DNA of 16,407 nucleotides from Gemmatimonadota bacterium (lineage in GTDB: Bacteria; Gemmatimonadota; Gemmatimonadetes; Gemmatimonadales; Gemmatimonadaceae): the NCBI GenBank assembly GCA_028287205.1, contig JAQBQC010000030.1:1-16407 (forward strand). The letters are read 5' to 3'. Position 1 is the stretch's first letter. Each line of letters begins with the position of its first letter. The position numbers and the translations under genes were made by a program. The notes beneath the pieces are model-generated. The model did no database searches and was not told where the DNA came from. It was given only the letters and a program-made list of their open reading frames with translations. Of the stretch, positions 1 through 7,887 are shown piece by piece.

Positions 1-1
1 G

Positions 2-835
2 GCGCACTTCTGTCACGCGGCATTCCAGGCCGCGCAGGGCGGCGTGCGCGGCGGCGACAGCGTGCTCCGGCGGATGTACCAGCGGGCGAGCGGTGCGCTG
101 TTCGTCGCGCGCGAGCGGCGCGCGTACACGGGCGGGCAGCGGCTGCGCGCGGTGATTGCGGTGTCGCACGGGCTCAAGCGAGAGATCATCGAGCACTTCG
201 CGGTGGATGCAGGAATGATCTCGGTCATCCCGAACGGGGTCGACCGCGCGGTCTTTCACGCGAGCCGCGATGAATGCGAGCGGCGCGAGCTGCGCGATCG
301 GCTCGGGCTTCCGTCGTCCACTTTCGTGGTGCTCTTCGTGGGCGGCGACTGGGACCGGAAGGGGCTGCGCTTCGCGATCGAGGCGATCGCGAAGGTCGCG
401 GACGCGCTGCTCGTGGTGGTGGGGCGCGGCGACATCGCGCGCTTCGAGGAGCTCGCGATCAGGCTGGGCGCTGCGGAGCGCGTGCGGTTCGCCGGAATGC
501 AGGAGGCGCCCGAGGAGTACTATCGCGCCGCCGATGTGTTCATCGCGCCGACGCTCTACGAGACCTTCTCGATGGGAACGCTGGAGGCGGCCGCCTCGGG
601 ACTGCCGCTGCTCGGCACCAGAACAAATGGCATAGAGGAAATGATCGACGAGGGAGTGAACGGCTTTTTCATCGAGGCGGACGGTGATTCGGTGAGTGCG
701 CGGCTGGTCGAGCTGCGCGACGATCTCGCGATGCGCCGCGCGATGTCCTCGGCGGCGGCGCAGACCGCTGCACGCTACGACTGGGACCAGATCGCGCGCG
801 CACAGCTGGCGGTCTTCCAACAGGCGGCTGCATGA
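2..835 (+). CDS. GT4-type glycosyltransferase, 5' end outside window
   Basis: The reading frame is open from the first bases, so the N-terminal domain is partly missing; 277 residues remain. What is left is a GT-B fold glycosyltransferase of family GT4, which would transfer a sugar from a nucleotide donor to a lipid-linked acceptor at the cytoplasmic face of the membrane. Visible motifs are VIAVSHGLKRE, VIPNGVDRAVFH, the donor-binding GGDWDRKGL loop, and an intact EX7E motif (YETFSMGTLE). It is clearly paralogous to the gene at 2807-3937: both carry VIPNGVDRAVFH, GGDWDRKGL and YETFSM, and the readable part before them (HFC near the left edge) aligns as well. It overlaps the next gene by 4 bp (ATGA), so it belongs to the same operon. 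The sugar and linkage cannot be told from sequence. Confidence 0.9.
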   Translation, partial: AHFCHAAFQAAQGGVRGGDSVLRRMYQRASGALFVARERRAYTGGQRLRAVIAVSHGLKREIIEHFAVDAGMISVIPNGVDRAVFHASRDECERRELRDRLGLPSSTFVVLFVGGDWDRKGLRFAIEAIAKVADALLVVVGRGDIARFEELAIRLGAAERVRFAGMQEAPEEYYRAADVFIAPTLYETFSMGTLEAAASGLPLLGTRTNGIEEMIDEGVNGFFIEADGDSVSARLVELRDDLAMRRAMSSAAAQTAARYDWDQIARAQLAVFQQAAA

Positions 836-2019
836 GCGCAAGCAAGATTCGGCTGAACAACGAAAGAATCTCCACCCCTCCCTCCGCGAAGATCGCGATG
901 AGCGCTCCTGGATCAACGGAGGGCATGGGCACGTCCGCAGTGCGAACGCACGAGCTGCGCATCGTGCATCTGCTGAACGAGCTGGCGCAGCTCGGCAACG
1001 GCATCGTCAACGTCGCCATCGATCTCGCGGTGGAGCAGGCGCGTGCCGGTCATCACGTGACCGTTGCCGCACCCAAGGGCGCGTACGAGGAGCTGCTGCG
1101 AGCGAGCGGCGTGCGGCACTTCGAGCTCGAGCCGAGCGGTGGGCTGCGGCCGCTCGTGGCGATGGTCAAGCTGCGCGGATTCATCAAGCGCAACGGCACG
1201 CAGATCGTGCACGCGCACATGATGACGGGCGCCGTCATCGGCCGCGTCGCCTGCACGGGAACACGCGCGCGTCTCGTCACCACGGTGCACAACTCCTGGC
1301 AGCGGCACGCGGTGCTCATGCGCCTGGGCCACCGGGTGATCGCGGTGAGCGACGCCGTGCGCCTGGACATGATTCGGCGCGGCGTTCCGGACCACCGCAT
1401 CGAGACGGTGCTCAACGGCACGATCGGCACGATGCGCACACCGGCGGGCGTCGCACCCACGCCAGTGACGCTCAACCATCCCAACGTCGTGACGGTGGCC
1501 GGGATGTACGTGCGCAAGGGTATCGCGGACCTGATCGAGGCGACGGCGATGGTGCGCGAGCGCGTCCCGACCGTCACCACCTACCTGCTCGGCGACGGCC
1601 CGGACCGGGCGCAATTCGAGAAGCTCGCGCGCGACCGCGGCATTGGCGGATCGGTGGTGTTTTTGGGCTTTCGGGCGGATGCGGAGCTGGTGATGCAGCA
1701 GGCGGACGTGTTCGTTCTGGCCTCGCATGCCGACCCCAACCCGCTGGTCATTCCGGAGGCCCGGGCCGCCGGGTTGCCTATCGTGGCGACGCGCGTTGAT
1801 GGTATACCGGAGTCGCTCGACGGGGGGGACGCGGGGCTCCTGGTGCCCCCCCACGCGCCGGACGCGCTCGCCAACGCAATCGCGGGCCTGCTGCTCGCGC
1901 CTGCGCAGCGCGACCGGCTCCGCGCGGCGGCATCGCGCAATCTCGAGAGACTGACGGTTCGGCGCATGGCCGACGAGACACTTGACGTGTACGAACGAGC
2001 TTGGGGAGTGGCGACATGA
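832..2019 (+). CDS. GT4-type glycosyltransferase
   Basis: This 395-residue GT-B glycosyltransferase has an N-terminal acceptor domain from about residue 42 (RIVHLLNELAQLGNGI). The C-terminal donor domain carries AGMYVRKGI (about 223-231) and LGDGPDR (253-259). In the EX7E position the first Glu is Asp: DPNPLVIPE, residues 301-309. This is a conservative change, and the gene otherwise looks intact. The start at 832 overlaps the previous stop (ATGA), with AGGCGG four bases upstream. The first 40 residues are not conserved-looking, and internal ATGs at 898 and 925 are possible alternatives. The next gene also overlaps by 4 bp. Its role is inferred as adding one sugar of the repeat unit; donor and linkage are unknown. 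Confidence 0.9.
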   Translation: MSASKIRLNNERISTPPSAKIAMSAPGSTEGMGTSAVRTHELRIVHLLNELAQLGNGIVNVAIDLAVEQARAGHHVTVAAPKGAYEELLRASGVRHFELEPSGGLRPLVAMVKLRGFIKRNGTQIVHAHMMTGAVIGRVACTGTRARLVTTVHNSWQRHAVLMRLGHRVIAVSDAVRLDMIRRGVPDHRIETVLNGTIGTMRTPAGVAPTPVTLNHPNVVTVAGMYVRKGIADLIEATAMVRERVPTVTTYLLGDGPDRAQFEKLARDRGIGGSVVFLGFRADAELVMQQADVFVLASHADPNPLVIPEARAAGLPIVATRVDGIPESLDGGDAGLLVPPHAPDALANAIAGLLLAPAQRDRLRAAASRNLERLTVRRMADETLDVYERAWGVAT

Positions 2020-2810
2020 TGTCCGATGCGACGCGTGAACAGGACGCGCCCGAAGAGGAACAGCAGGAGACTGCCCAGTACTATGACGAGTACTGGTCTG
2101 GTCGCACGGGGTGGAGCCCGCCTCCGGGGCTCGACGAGGACCTGCGCAGGTGGATCGACCCGCTCATGGTGCCCGGGCACAAGGCGCTCGACGTCGGCTG
2201 CGGCGACGGCGCGCGCTACGGCGCGCGCGTGCGCGCGAGTGGCGTGGAGATTCACGGCGTCGACATCTCCGAGGTCGCGGTTGCTGCGGCACGCGCACGG
2301 GGCATCGATGCGCGGATCGCGTCTCTCTCCGATCCGCTGCCGTATGCGAAGGCGACCTTCGATGTCGTGATCTGCCTGGAGGTGCTCGAGCATCTCGTGA
2401 CTCCCGAGATCGTGGTGCGGCAGATCGCGCGCGTGCTCAAGCCCGGCGGCTTCGCGCTCATGAGCGTGCCGAACTCCGCGTTCTGGACCACGCGTGTGGA
2501 GCTGATGTTCACCGGGCACTTCAATCCGCGCGGAAGTCCGGTGACGCAGCGTGCGTCCCCATGGCGCGACCCGCACCTCCGCTTCTTCAACTTCGCCTCG
2601 ATCGGGGCGATGCTGGCCGAGGGCGGGCTGCAGGTGGTGCGCAGCGGCGGTCTCGAGTGCCAGTTTTTGCGGATCGCCGGCGTGGATGCCATTCTCGGTC
2701 GCAAGAAGTCGCCGCTCGATGCATTCGTGTCGGCGATCGGAGGCAAGTGGCCATCACTGCTCGCCCGCCGCTGCATCGTGCTCGCGACGCCACAGGATCC
2801 GGCGGCGTGA
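2016..2810 (+). CDS. Class I SAM-dependent methyltransferase
   Basis: This 264-residue protein has the class I methyltransferase core. Motif I is ALDVGCGDG (57-65), followed by an acidic strand-2 end GVDIS (81-85), FDVVICLEVLEHL (115-127) and the post-III LKPGG (141-145). The N-terminal 20 residues are acidic and Gln-rich. The chosen ATG overlaps the previous stop (ATGA) and has GGGGAG at 2003-2008, seven bases upstream. A TTG at 2001 is open in frame but lies before that Shine-Dalgarno. Lying between glycosyltransferases, it probably O-methylates a sugar of the polysaccharide, though that substrate is inferred from context only. It overlaps the next gene by 4 bp (GTGA). Confidence 0.88.
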   Translation: MMSDATREQDAPEEEQQETAQYYDEYWSGRTGWSPPPGLDEDLRRWIDPLMVPGHKALDVGCGDGARYGARVRASGVEIHGVDISEVAVAAARARGIDARIASLSDPLPYAKATFDVVICLEVLEHLVTPEIVVRQIARVLKPGGFALMSVPNSAFWTTRVELMFTGHFNPRGSPVTQRASPWRDPHLRFFNFASIGAMLAEGGLQVVRSGGLECQFLRIAGVDAILGRKKSPLDAFVSAIGGKWPSLLARRCIVLATPQDPAA

Positions 2811-3937
2811 GACTCGCAGTTGTCGCCAACCGGGTCTGCAGGATTGGCGGGATGGAGCGGGCAAGTGCGGAGGTGTTCAGCCGCATCGCTGAGAGCATCG
2901 ACACGACGATCATCGCCACCGAGTGCGAGATTTCGGGAACGAGTCTCACGTGGCTGCCCGTACACGCGGTCAAGCGGCCCGCGGTGCTCAATCACGCCTG
3001 GTTTGCGCGCGCGGCGGGAAAGCTCGAGCACGCCGGCAAGTACGATCTGGTGGTCTCCGTGGATAGTGCAGCGACCAACGCCGATGTGGTCATCTCCCAC
3101 TTCTGTCTCGGCGCATTCGCCTCGCGCTTCGCGGGGCTGCGCGGCGGATCGCATGCGCTGCGCCGCGTCTATCAGCGCGTTGCGGAGGGATCGCTGTCGA
3201 GGCACGAGCGGCGGCTGTACGAGTCGAGCCGGCTGCGCGGCGTGATCGCGGTGTCGCAGGGGCTCAAGCGCGAGCTCGTGGCGCAGTACGGGCTCGCGCC
3301 GGACACCATCCACGTGATTCCGAACGGCGTCGACCGTGCGGTCTTTCATCCGATGGGCTCGCACGAGGAGAAGGCCGCGCTTCGGCGCGAGCTCGGGCTG
3401 CCGGAGAGCGAGTTCATCGCGGTGTTCATGGGCGGCGACTGGGATCGCAAGGGGCTCGCCGATGTCATTCGCGCGGTGGCGAAGCTGCCGGATGTGCGCC
3501 TCGTGATCGTTGGACGAGGGAACGTGGCCGCGTTCGAGAAGCTCGCCGCGAGCGAAGGGGTGTCGGATCGTGTGCGCTTCGTCGGGCTGCAGGTGCATCC
3601 CGAGCGCTATCTCGCCGCGGGCGATGTGTTCGTGTGCCCGTCGCGCTACGAGACCTTCTCGATGAGCGGGCTCGAGGCCGCGGCGTGCGGGCTCCCGATG
3701 CTCGTGGTGCGCACGAATGGGCTCGAGGATTTCGTGGAGCACGGCGTGAACGGATTCTTCGTGGAGCCCAACGCCGAATCGCTGCGCGAGCATCTCGAGC
3801 GCGTGATCGCGGATCCGCAGCTCCGATGCTCGATGTCGCGCGCGGCAGTGAAGACGGCGGAGCGGTTCGACTGGAACACCATCGCGTGCGAAACGCGCGA
3901 CGTGCTCGAGTCGATCGCGCGGGAGCGCGCGCAATGA
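2807..3937 (+). CDS. GT4-type glycosyltransferase, paralogue of the first gene
   Basis: This complete 376-residue GT-B/GT4 enzyme starts at a GTG that overlaps the preceding TGA. The N-terminal glycine loop is RIGGMERAS (12-20). Further motifs are VIAVSQGLKRE (146-156), VIPNGVDRAVFH (170-181), the donor-site GGDWDRKGL (209-217, with R214 and K215) and EX7E at E282/E290 in YETFSMSGLE. It shares these signatures with the truncated gene at the left edge, which suggests a duplication within the operon and perhaps two similar sugar additions. The frame stays open far upstream of 2807, but the homology begins at MRLAVVANRV. It overlaps the next gene by 4 bp (ATGA). Confidence 0.92.
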   Translation: MRLAVVANRVCRIGGMERASAEVFSRIAESIDTTIIATECEISGTSLTWLPVHAVKRPAVLNHAWFARAAGKLEHAGKYDLVVSVDSAATNADVVISHFCLGAFASRFAGLRGGSHALRRVYQRVAEGSLSRHERRLYESSRLRGVIAVSQGLKRELVAQYGLAPDTIHVIPNGVDRAVFHPMGSHEEKAALRRELGLPESEFIAVFMGGDWDRKGLADVIRAVAKLPDVRLVIVGRGNVAAFEKLAASEGVSDRVRFVGLQVHPERYLAAGDVFVCPSRYETFSMSGLEAAACGLPMLVVRTNGLEDFVEHGVNGFFVEPNAESLREHLERVIADPQLRCSMSRAAVKTAERFDWNTIACETRDVLESIARERAQ

Positions 3938-5532
3938 CCGCGTCGCGGTGGCGCGACCGGCCCGAGTGGGGGCAGCAGCCTCAGTGGGGGCAACCTCCGC
4001 AGCAGGAGCAGCAGGAGCAGCTCGGCCGGTGGGCCGACGACATCCCGCAATCGCGGCTGAGCGAGGCGGAGCAGGGGTACACGCTCTGGTCCACGCGGCA
4101 GGGGCGCCGGCTCCTCACGTCGGCAATGCTCGGCGCGCTCATGTTCGTGGCCGCGTGGGTGAAGTCGCCGCACATCCTGGCGGTGGGCTTCGTGCCGATG
4201 GCGACGTTCATCGCGATCTATCTCTATCGCTACCACCCGACGCTTTTCGTCAGCTTCAACTGGTGGGTGTGGATACTCACCCCCTTCGCGCGCCGTTTCA
4301 TCGAGATAAAAAGCGGTTACATGGTGACGAGCCCGATTCTGCTCGCGCCGTATCTCGTGACGCTCCCCTGTCTGTTTACACTGCTCAAGCACGCACCGAA
4401 GCTGATGCGCAGGCATCTATTTCCCTTTGCGCTCTGTCTCGCATCACTCTGCTACGCGTACATTGTCGGCATCGTCTCCACGGGAATTGCGGCCGCGAGT
4501 TACGGGCTGCTCGTGTGGTTCGTTCCGCTGCTGCTCGGATTTCATCTCGCGATGCAGTGGGACATCTATCCGGCCATGCGGAACGTGATGCGCAAGACGC
4601 TGGTGTTCACCGTGCTCCTCATGGGCGTGTACGGTGTGTACCAGTTCCTGCGACCGATGCCGTGGGATCTGTTCTGGATCTACGCGGCGCACATGACGGT
4701 GCTGGGAAATCCGCAGCCGATGCAGTTCCGCGTGTTCAGCACGCTCAACTCTCCGGCGCCGTTTGCAGTGATCATGATGGCATCGCTGATCGTGGTCATG
4801 AGCCAGCGGTCGAAGCTGGCATGGCTGGCGATGGGCGCGGGGGCGACGGCGCTGCTCCTGACCACGGTGAGAACGGCGTGGCTGGCGTGGGCGTTCGGGT
4901 TTTTGATCTTCGCGTGGTACGTGCCATTTCGATCGATCTCGCGAATCGTCTTCCCATTGGCGTCGCTCGCGGTGCTCGTGGGCGTCGTGACGGCGTTCAC
5001 GCCACTCGGCGACGTGATCCTCAAGCGTTTCCAGAGCTTCGGCACTCTGCACGATGACTTCTCGCTGCACGAGCGCGCGAATCTGTACGCGGCGATCACC
5101 GATCGCGTGCTGAACACGCCAATGGGCGAGGGAATGGGAGGCACCGGTCCGGCGGCGACGATGAGTCAGGGCGCGGCGATGCAGAACATGGACAGCGGAC
5201 TGCTGGACATCGTGTTCTCGCTGGGGTGGTTCGGCGGACTGGTGTACGTGATCGGCCTGGTTGGGCTCGTCGTTTTCGCTGTGAGCGTTCGGGAGTCGCG
5301 CGGCGACTACTTTGATCTGTCGTTGCGAGCCGCGGCGCTAGCTACGCTTTCGATTTTGCCATCCTTCAACTCGCTCGTGGGTGTGGATGGCATCGTCTTC
5401 TGGGGCTTTCTGGGGCTGTGCATCGCGCGGCATTTCTGGTTGGAGAATTACGAAGAGGAGGAGGAGAATCGGGTGCGGATCCTCGCACTCGAGGCGGCGG
5501 CAGCGGCGGCGCAGCAGGCCGGAGCGGCGTGA
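3934..5532 (+). CDS. O-antigen ligase / Wzy-like polysaccharide polymerase, membrane protein
   Basis: This 532-residue polytopic inner-membrane protein has roughly ten to twelve hydrophobic segments between about residues 62 and 502. Two features fit the O-antigen ligase/polymerase (Wzy_C, PF04932) family: TTVRTAWLAW (310-319) at a helix start, and a large extracytoplasmic loop (about 355-425) that ends in MDSGLLDIVFSLGWFGG before the next helix. Such proteins polymerise or ligate undecaprenyl-linked repeat units in the periplasm. The first 50 residues are a soluble Gln/Trp/Pro-rich tail with a short internal repeat (WGQQPQ, WGQPPQ). The C-terminus has a run of Glu (507-511) and then Ala. GGGAG at 3921-3925 lies eight bases before the ATG, which overlaps the previous stop. 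Polymerase is likelier than ligase given the surrounding glycosyltransferases, but sequence alone cannot decide. Confidence 0.85.
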   Translation: MTASRWRDRPEWGQQPQWGQPPQQEQQEQLGRWADDIPQSRLSEAEQGYTLWSTRQGRRLLTSAMLGALMFVAAWVKSPHILAVGFVPMATFIAIYLYRYHPTLFVSFNWWVWILTPFARRFIEIKSGYMVTSPILLAPYLVTLPCLFTLLKHAPKLMRRHLFPFALCLASLCYAYIVGIVSTGIAAASYGLLVWFVPLLLGFHLAMQWDIYPAMRNVMRKTLVFTVLLMGVYGVYQFLRPMPWDLFWIYAAHMTVLGNPQPMQFRVFSTLNSPAPFAVIMMASLIVVMSQRSKLAWLAMGAGATALLLTTVRTAWLAWAFGFLIFAWYVPFRSISRIVFPLASLAVLVGVVTAFTPLGDVILKRFQSFGTLHDDFSLHERANLYAAITDRVLNTPMGEGMGGTGPAATMSQGAAMQNMDSGLLDIVFSLGWFGGLVYVIGLVGLVVFAVSVRESRGDYFDLSLRAAALATLSILPSFNSLVGVDGIVFWGFLGLCIARHFWLENYEEEEENRVRILALEAAAAAAQQAGAA

Positions 5533-5545
5533 AGGCGCACCGCGC

Positions 5546-6742
5546 ATGCGGCGGCGGGGTTTGTGCGCTCCGCTCGTGACGGGGCCACGAGTTCTCTTTC
5601 TCGATCACACGGCGGCGCTGGGTGGAGCGGAGCTCTGCCTGCTCGATGTGGCGGCGCATCTGCGCGACAGGGCGGTTGTCGCGCTGATGGCCGACGGTCC
5701 GTTTCGCGCGCGGCTGGACGAGCGCGGTGTACGAACGGTTGTGCTGGAGGAGGCCGCTTCGCTGCAGCGTGTGAAGCGAGAGAGTCGGATGCCCGGTCCG
5801 GGCGCCGTGAGTGCCGTGCTTGGTACGGCACGCGCGGTTGCGCGCCTGGGAAAAGACTATGATTTGCTGTACGCGAACTCGCAGAAGGCGTTCATCGTCG
5901 CCTGCGTGTCCGCGGTATTTGCGCGCAAGCCGGTGCTCTGGCATCTGCACGACATTCTCGATCCTGACGTCTTCAGCCGCATCAACATTGGAATCGATGT
6001 GCTTCTCGCCAACCACGTGGCAACGCGTGTGATCGCGAACAGTCAGGCTACCGCGAATGCGCTGCGTGCGCGCGGAGGAGCTCGCGCGCGCGTGGATGTC
6101 GTCTACAACGGCGTCGATGCGGCCGTGTACGACGCAGTCACGGATGCCGAGGCGCTGGCCGTGCGTGCGTCGCTCGGACTCGGGAGCGCGCCCGTGCTCG
6201 GGCTCTTCGGGCGGATTGCACCGTGGAAGGGGCAGGACGTGGCGATTCGCGCGATGGCGCTGCTCTCGGACAGGCCGGAGGTGCAGCTCGTGATCGTCGG
6301 CGACGCGCTCTTCGGGGAGGAGTCGTACGCCGCGGAGATGCGCGCGCTCGCGGCCGAGCTGGGGCTCGGCGCGCGCGTGCACTTCCTCGGCTTCCGCAGC
6401 GACGTTCCCGTGCTCATGCGCGCGGTGGATGTGCTCGTGCACACGTCCACTGCGCCGGAGCCGTTCGGCCGCGTGATCGCCGAGGGCATGCTCGCGGGGC
6501 GCCCGGTGATTGCGACGGCGGGCGGTGGCGCATCGGAGATCGTGACGGCGGGCGAGACGGCGTGGCAGATTCAGCCGCGCGACCCGGCGGCGCTCGCGAG
6601 CGCCATTCGCGAGGTGCTCGCCAATCCCGCGCGCGCGCGTGCGGTCGCGGCCGCGGGGCGCGCGGATGCGCTCGCACGCTTCACGCTGGGCGTCACGCTG
6701 CCGCAAACCGAGCGCGCGATCGAGCAGGCGGTGCGTGCGTGA
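5546..6742 (+). CDS. GT4-type glycosyltransferase
   Basis: This 398-residue GT-B glycosyltransferase starts 13 bp after the polymerase gene, the only non-overlapping junction in the operon. The N-terminal domain has VLFLDHTAALGGAEL (16-30), with the glycine loop that contacts donor and acceptor, and LWHLHDILDP (131-140). The C-terminal domain has FGRIAPWKGQD (221-231) and an intact EX7E (E305/E313, EPFGRVIAE). ATG 5546 has GAAGG ten bases upstream. TTG 5561 and GTG 5576 are in-frame alternatives, and conserved sequence begins only around residue 14, so the true start is uncertain by up to ten residues. It overlaps the next gene by 4 bp (GTGA). It probably extends the same repeat unit; the sugar is unknown. 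Confidence 0.9.
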   Translation: MRRRGLCAPLVTGPRVLFLDHTAALGGAELCLLDVAAHLRDRAVVALMADGPFRARLDERGVRTVVLEEAASLQRVKRESRMPGPGAVSAVLGTARAVARLGKDYDLLYANSQKAFIVACVSAVFARKPVLWHLHDILDPDVFSRINIGIDVLLANHVATRVIANSQATANALRARGGARARVDVVYNGVDAAVYDAVTDAEALAVRASLGLGSAPVLGLFGRIAPWKGQDVAIRAMALLSDRPEVQLVIVGDALFGEESYAAEMRALAAELGLGARVHFLGFRSDVPVLMRAVDVLVHTSTAPEPFGRVIAEGMLAGRPVIATAGGGASEIVTAGETAWQIQPRDPAALASAIREVLANPARARAVAAAGRADALARFTLGVTLPQTERAIEQAVRA

Positions 6743-7887
6743 AGATCGCCATCGTGCACGACTATCTGAATCAGGCCGGCGGCGCGGAGCGCGTGGTCGG
6801 CACGCTGCACACGATGTTCCCGGGCGCGCCGATCTACACGACCATCCTCGACCGCAGCTCGCTGTGGGATGTGCTGCGCGATGCCGACATCCGCACGAGC
6901 TGGATGCAGAAGCTCCCGCTGCTCAAGCGGCACTTCAAGGCGTATCTGCTCTTCTATCCCGATGCGATCGAGCGTTTCGATCTGCGCGAGTACGATCTCG
7001 TCATCAGCAGCAGCTCGGCCTTCGGCAAAGCAGCGAAGACGCGCCCGGGTGCGCTGCACATCTGCTACTGCCACACGCCGATGCGCTTCGTGTGGGACTA
7101 CGAGCGGTACATGGAGCGCGAGCAGTACGGCTCACCCCTGCGCGCGATCCTCGTGCCGGTGCTGCGCCGCTTTCGCACGTGGGATGTGAAAACCGCATCG
7201 CGTCCGGATCTCTACGTCGCCAATTCCACCGTGGTGGCCGATCGCATCCGCCGCTTCTACGGGCGTGAGAGCATCATCGTGCCCCCGCCGGTGGCCGTGC
7301 AGCGGTTCACGCCGGTGAGCGCCGTCGAGGATTTCTATCTCATCGTATCGCGCCTGAATCCGTACAAGCGTGTGGATCTCGTGGTGAAGGCGTTCAACGA
7401 CCTCGGTCGTAAGCTCGTGATCATCGGCGATGGTCCCGACCGCGCGGTGCTCGAGAAGATGGCCAAGCCCAACATCACGTTCCTGGGGCGCCTCCCGGAT
7501 CCCGAGGTCGCGAGCTACTACGCGCGCTGCAGGGCGCTGCTCTTTCCGGGCGACGAGGACTTCGGGATCGTGCCGCTCGAGGCGAATGCCGCGGGGCGTC
7601 CGGTGGTCGCGTTCAAGGCCGGTGGCGCTCTCGACACCGTGCAGGATGGACAGACCGGGATCTTCTTCAGCGAGCTCACGCCCGAATCGCTGAGCGCCGC
7701 CGTGCTGCGCTCGGAGCAAACTGCCTGGGACTCCGGCGCGATTCGCCTGCACGCGGAGGACTACGCCGAGCCGCGCTTTCGCGAGCGGTTCATGCGCGTG
7801 GTCGAAGACACCGTTGAGAAGCGGCACGGAGCCGCGGGCGTCAAGGCGCTCCGCGAGGCGCTCGGCGCGGTGCCCGCTACGGCGTGA
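6739..7887 (+). CDS. GT4 glycosyltransferase, WbaZ-like mannosyltransferase type
   Basis: This 382-residue GT4 enzyme starts at a GTG that overlaps the previous stop. It has KIAIVHDYLNQAGGAERVV (2-20), the motif YCHTPMRFVWDYERY (110-124), SRLNPYKRVDL (204-214), IGDGPDRAVL (229-238) and an intact EX7E (E273/E281, EDFGIVPLE). The YCHTPMRFVWD block and the overall layout match the WbaZ-like subgroup of GT4, often annotated as mannosyltransferases in O-antigen and exopolysaccharide clusters. Mannose specificity is a guess from that similarity. It is the last gene of the operon, and its last 11 bp overlap the 3' end of the opposing hydrolase gene. Confidence 0.91.
   Translation: MKIAIVHDYLNQAGGAERVVGTLHTMFPGAPIYTTILDRSSLWDVLRDADIRTSWMQKLPLLKRHFKAYLLFYPDAIERFDLREYDLVISSSSAFGKAAKTRPGALHICYCHTPMRFVWDYERYMEREQYGSPLRAILVPVLRRFRTWDVKTASRPDLYVANSTVVADRIRRFYGRESIIVPPPVAVQRFTPVSAVEDFYLIVSRLNPYKRVDLVVKAFNDLGRKLVIIGDGPDRAVLEKMAKPNITFLGRLPDPEVASYYARCRALLFPGDEDFGIVPLEANAAGRPVVAFKAGGALDTVQDGQTGIFFSELTPESLSAAVLRSEQTAWDSGAIRLHAEDYAEPRFRERFMRVVEDTVEKRHGAAGVKALREALGAVPATA

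Noticed and set aside
2252..3934. Long minus-strand open frame (560 codons) opposite the methyltransferase and glycosyltransferase
   Set aside because: It is antisense to two genes with clear motifs, is rich in Arg and His as GC-rich shadow frames are, and has no recognisable domain.
5366..6706. Minus-strand open frame of 446 codons
   Set aside because: It lies opposite a glycosyltransferase with intact motifs, and its composition (Arg/His/Ala-rich) is that of a shadow frame.
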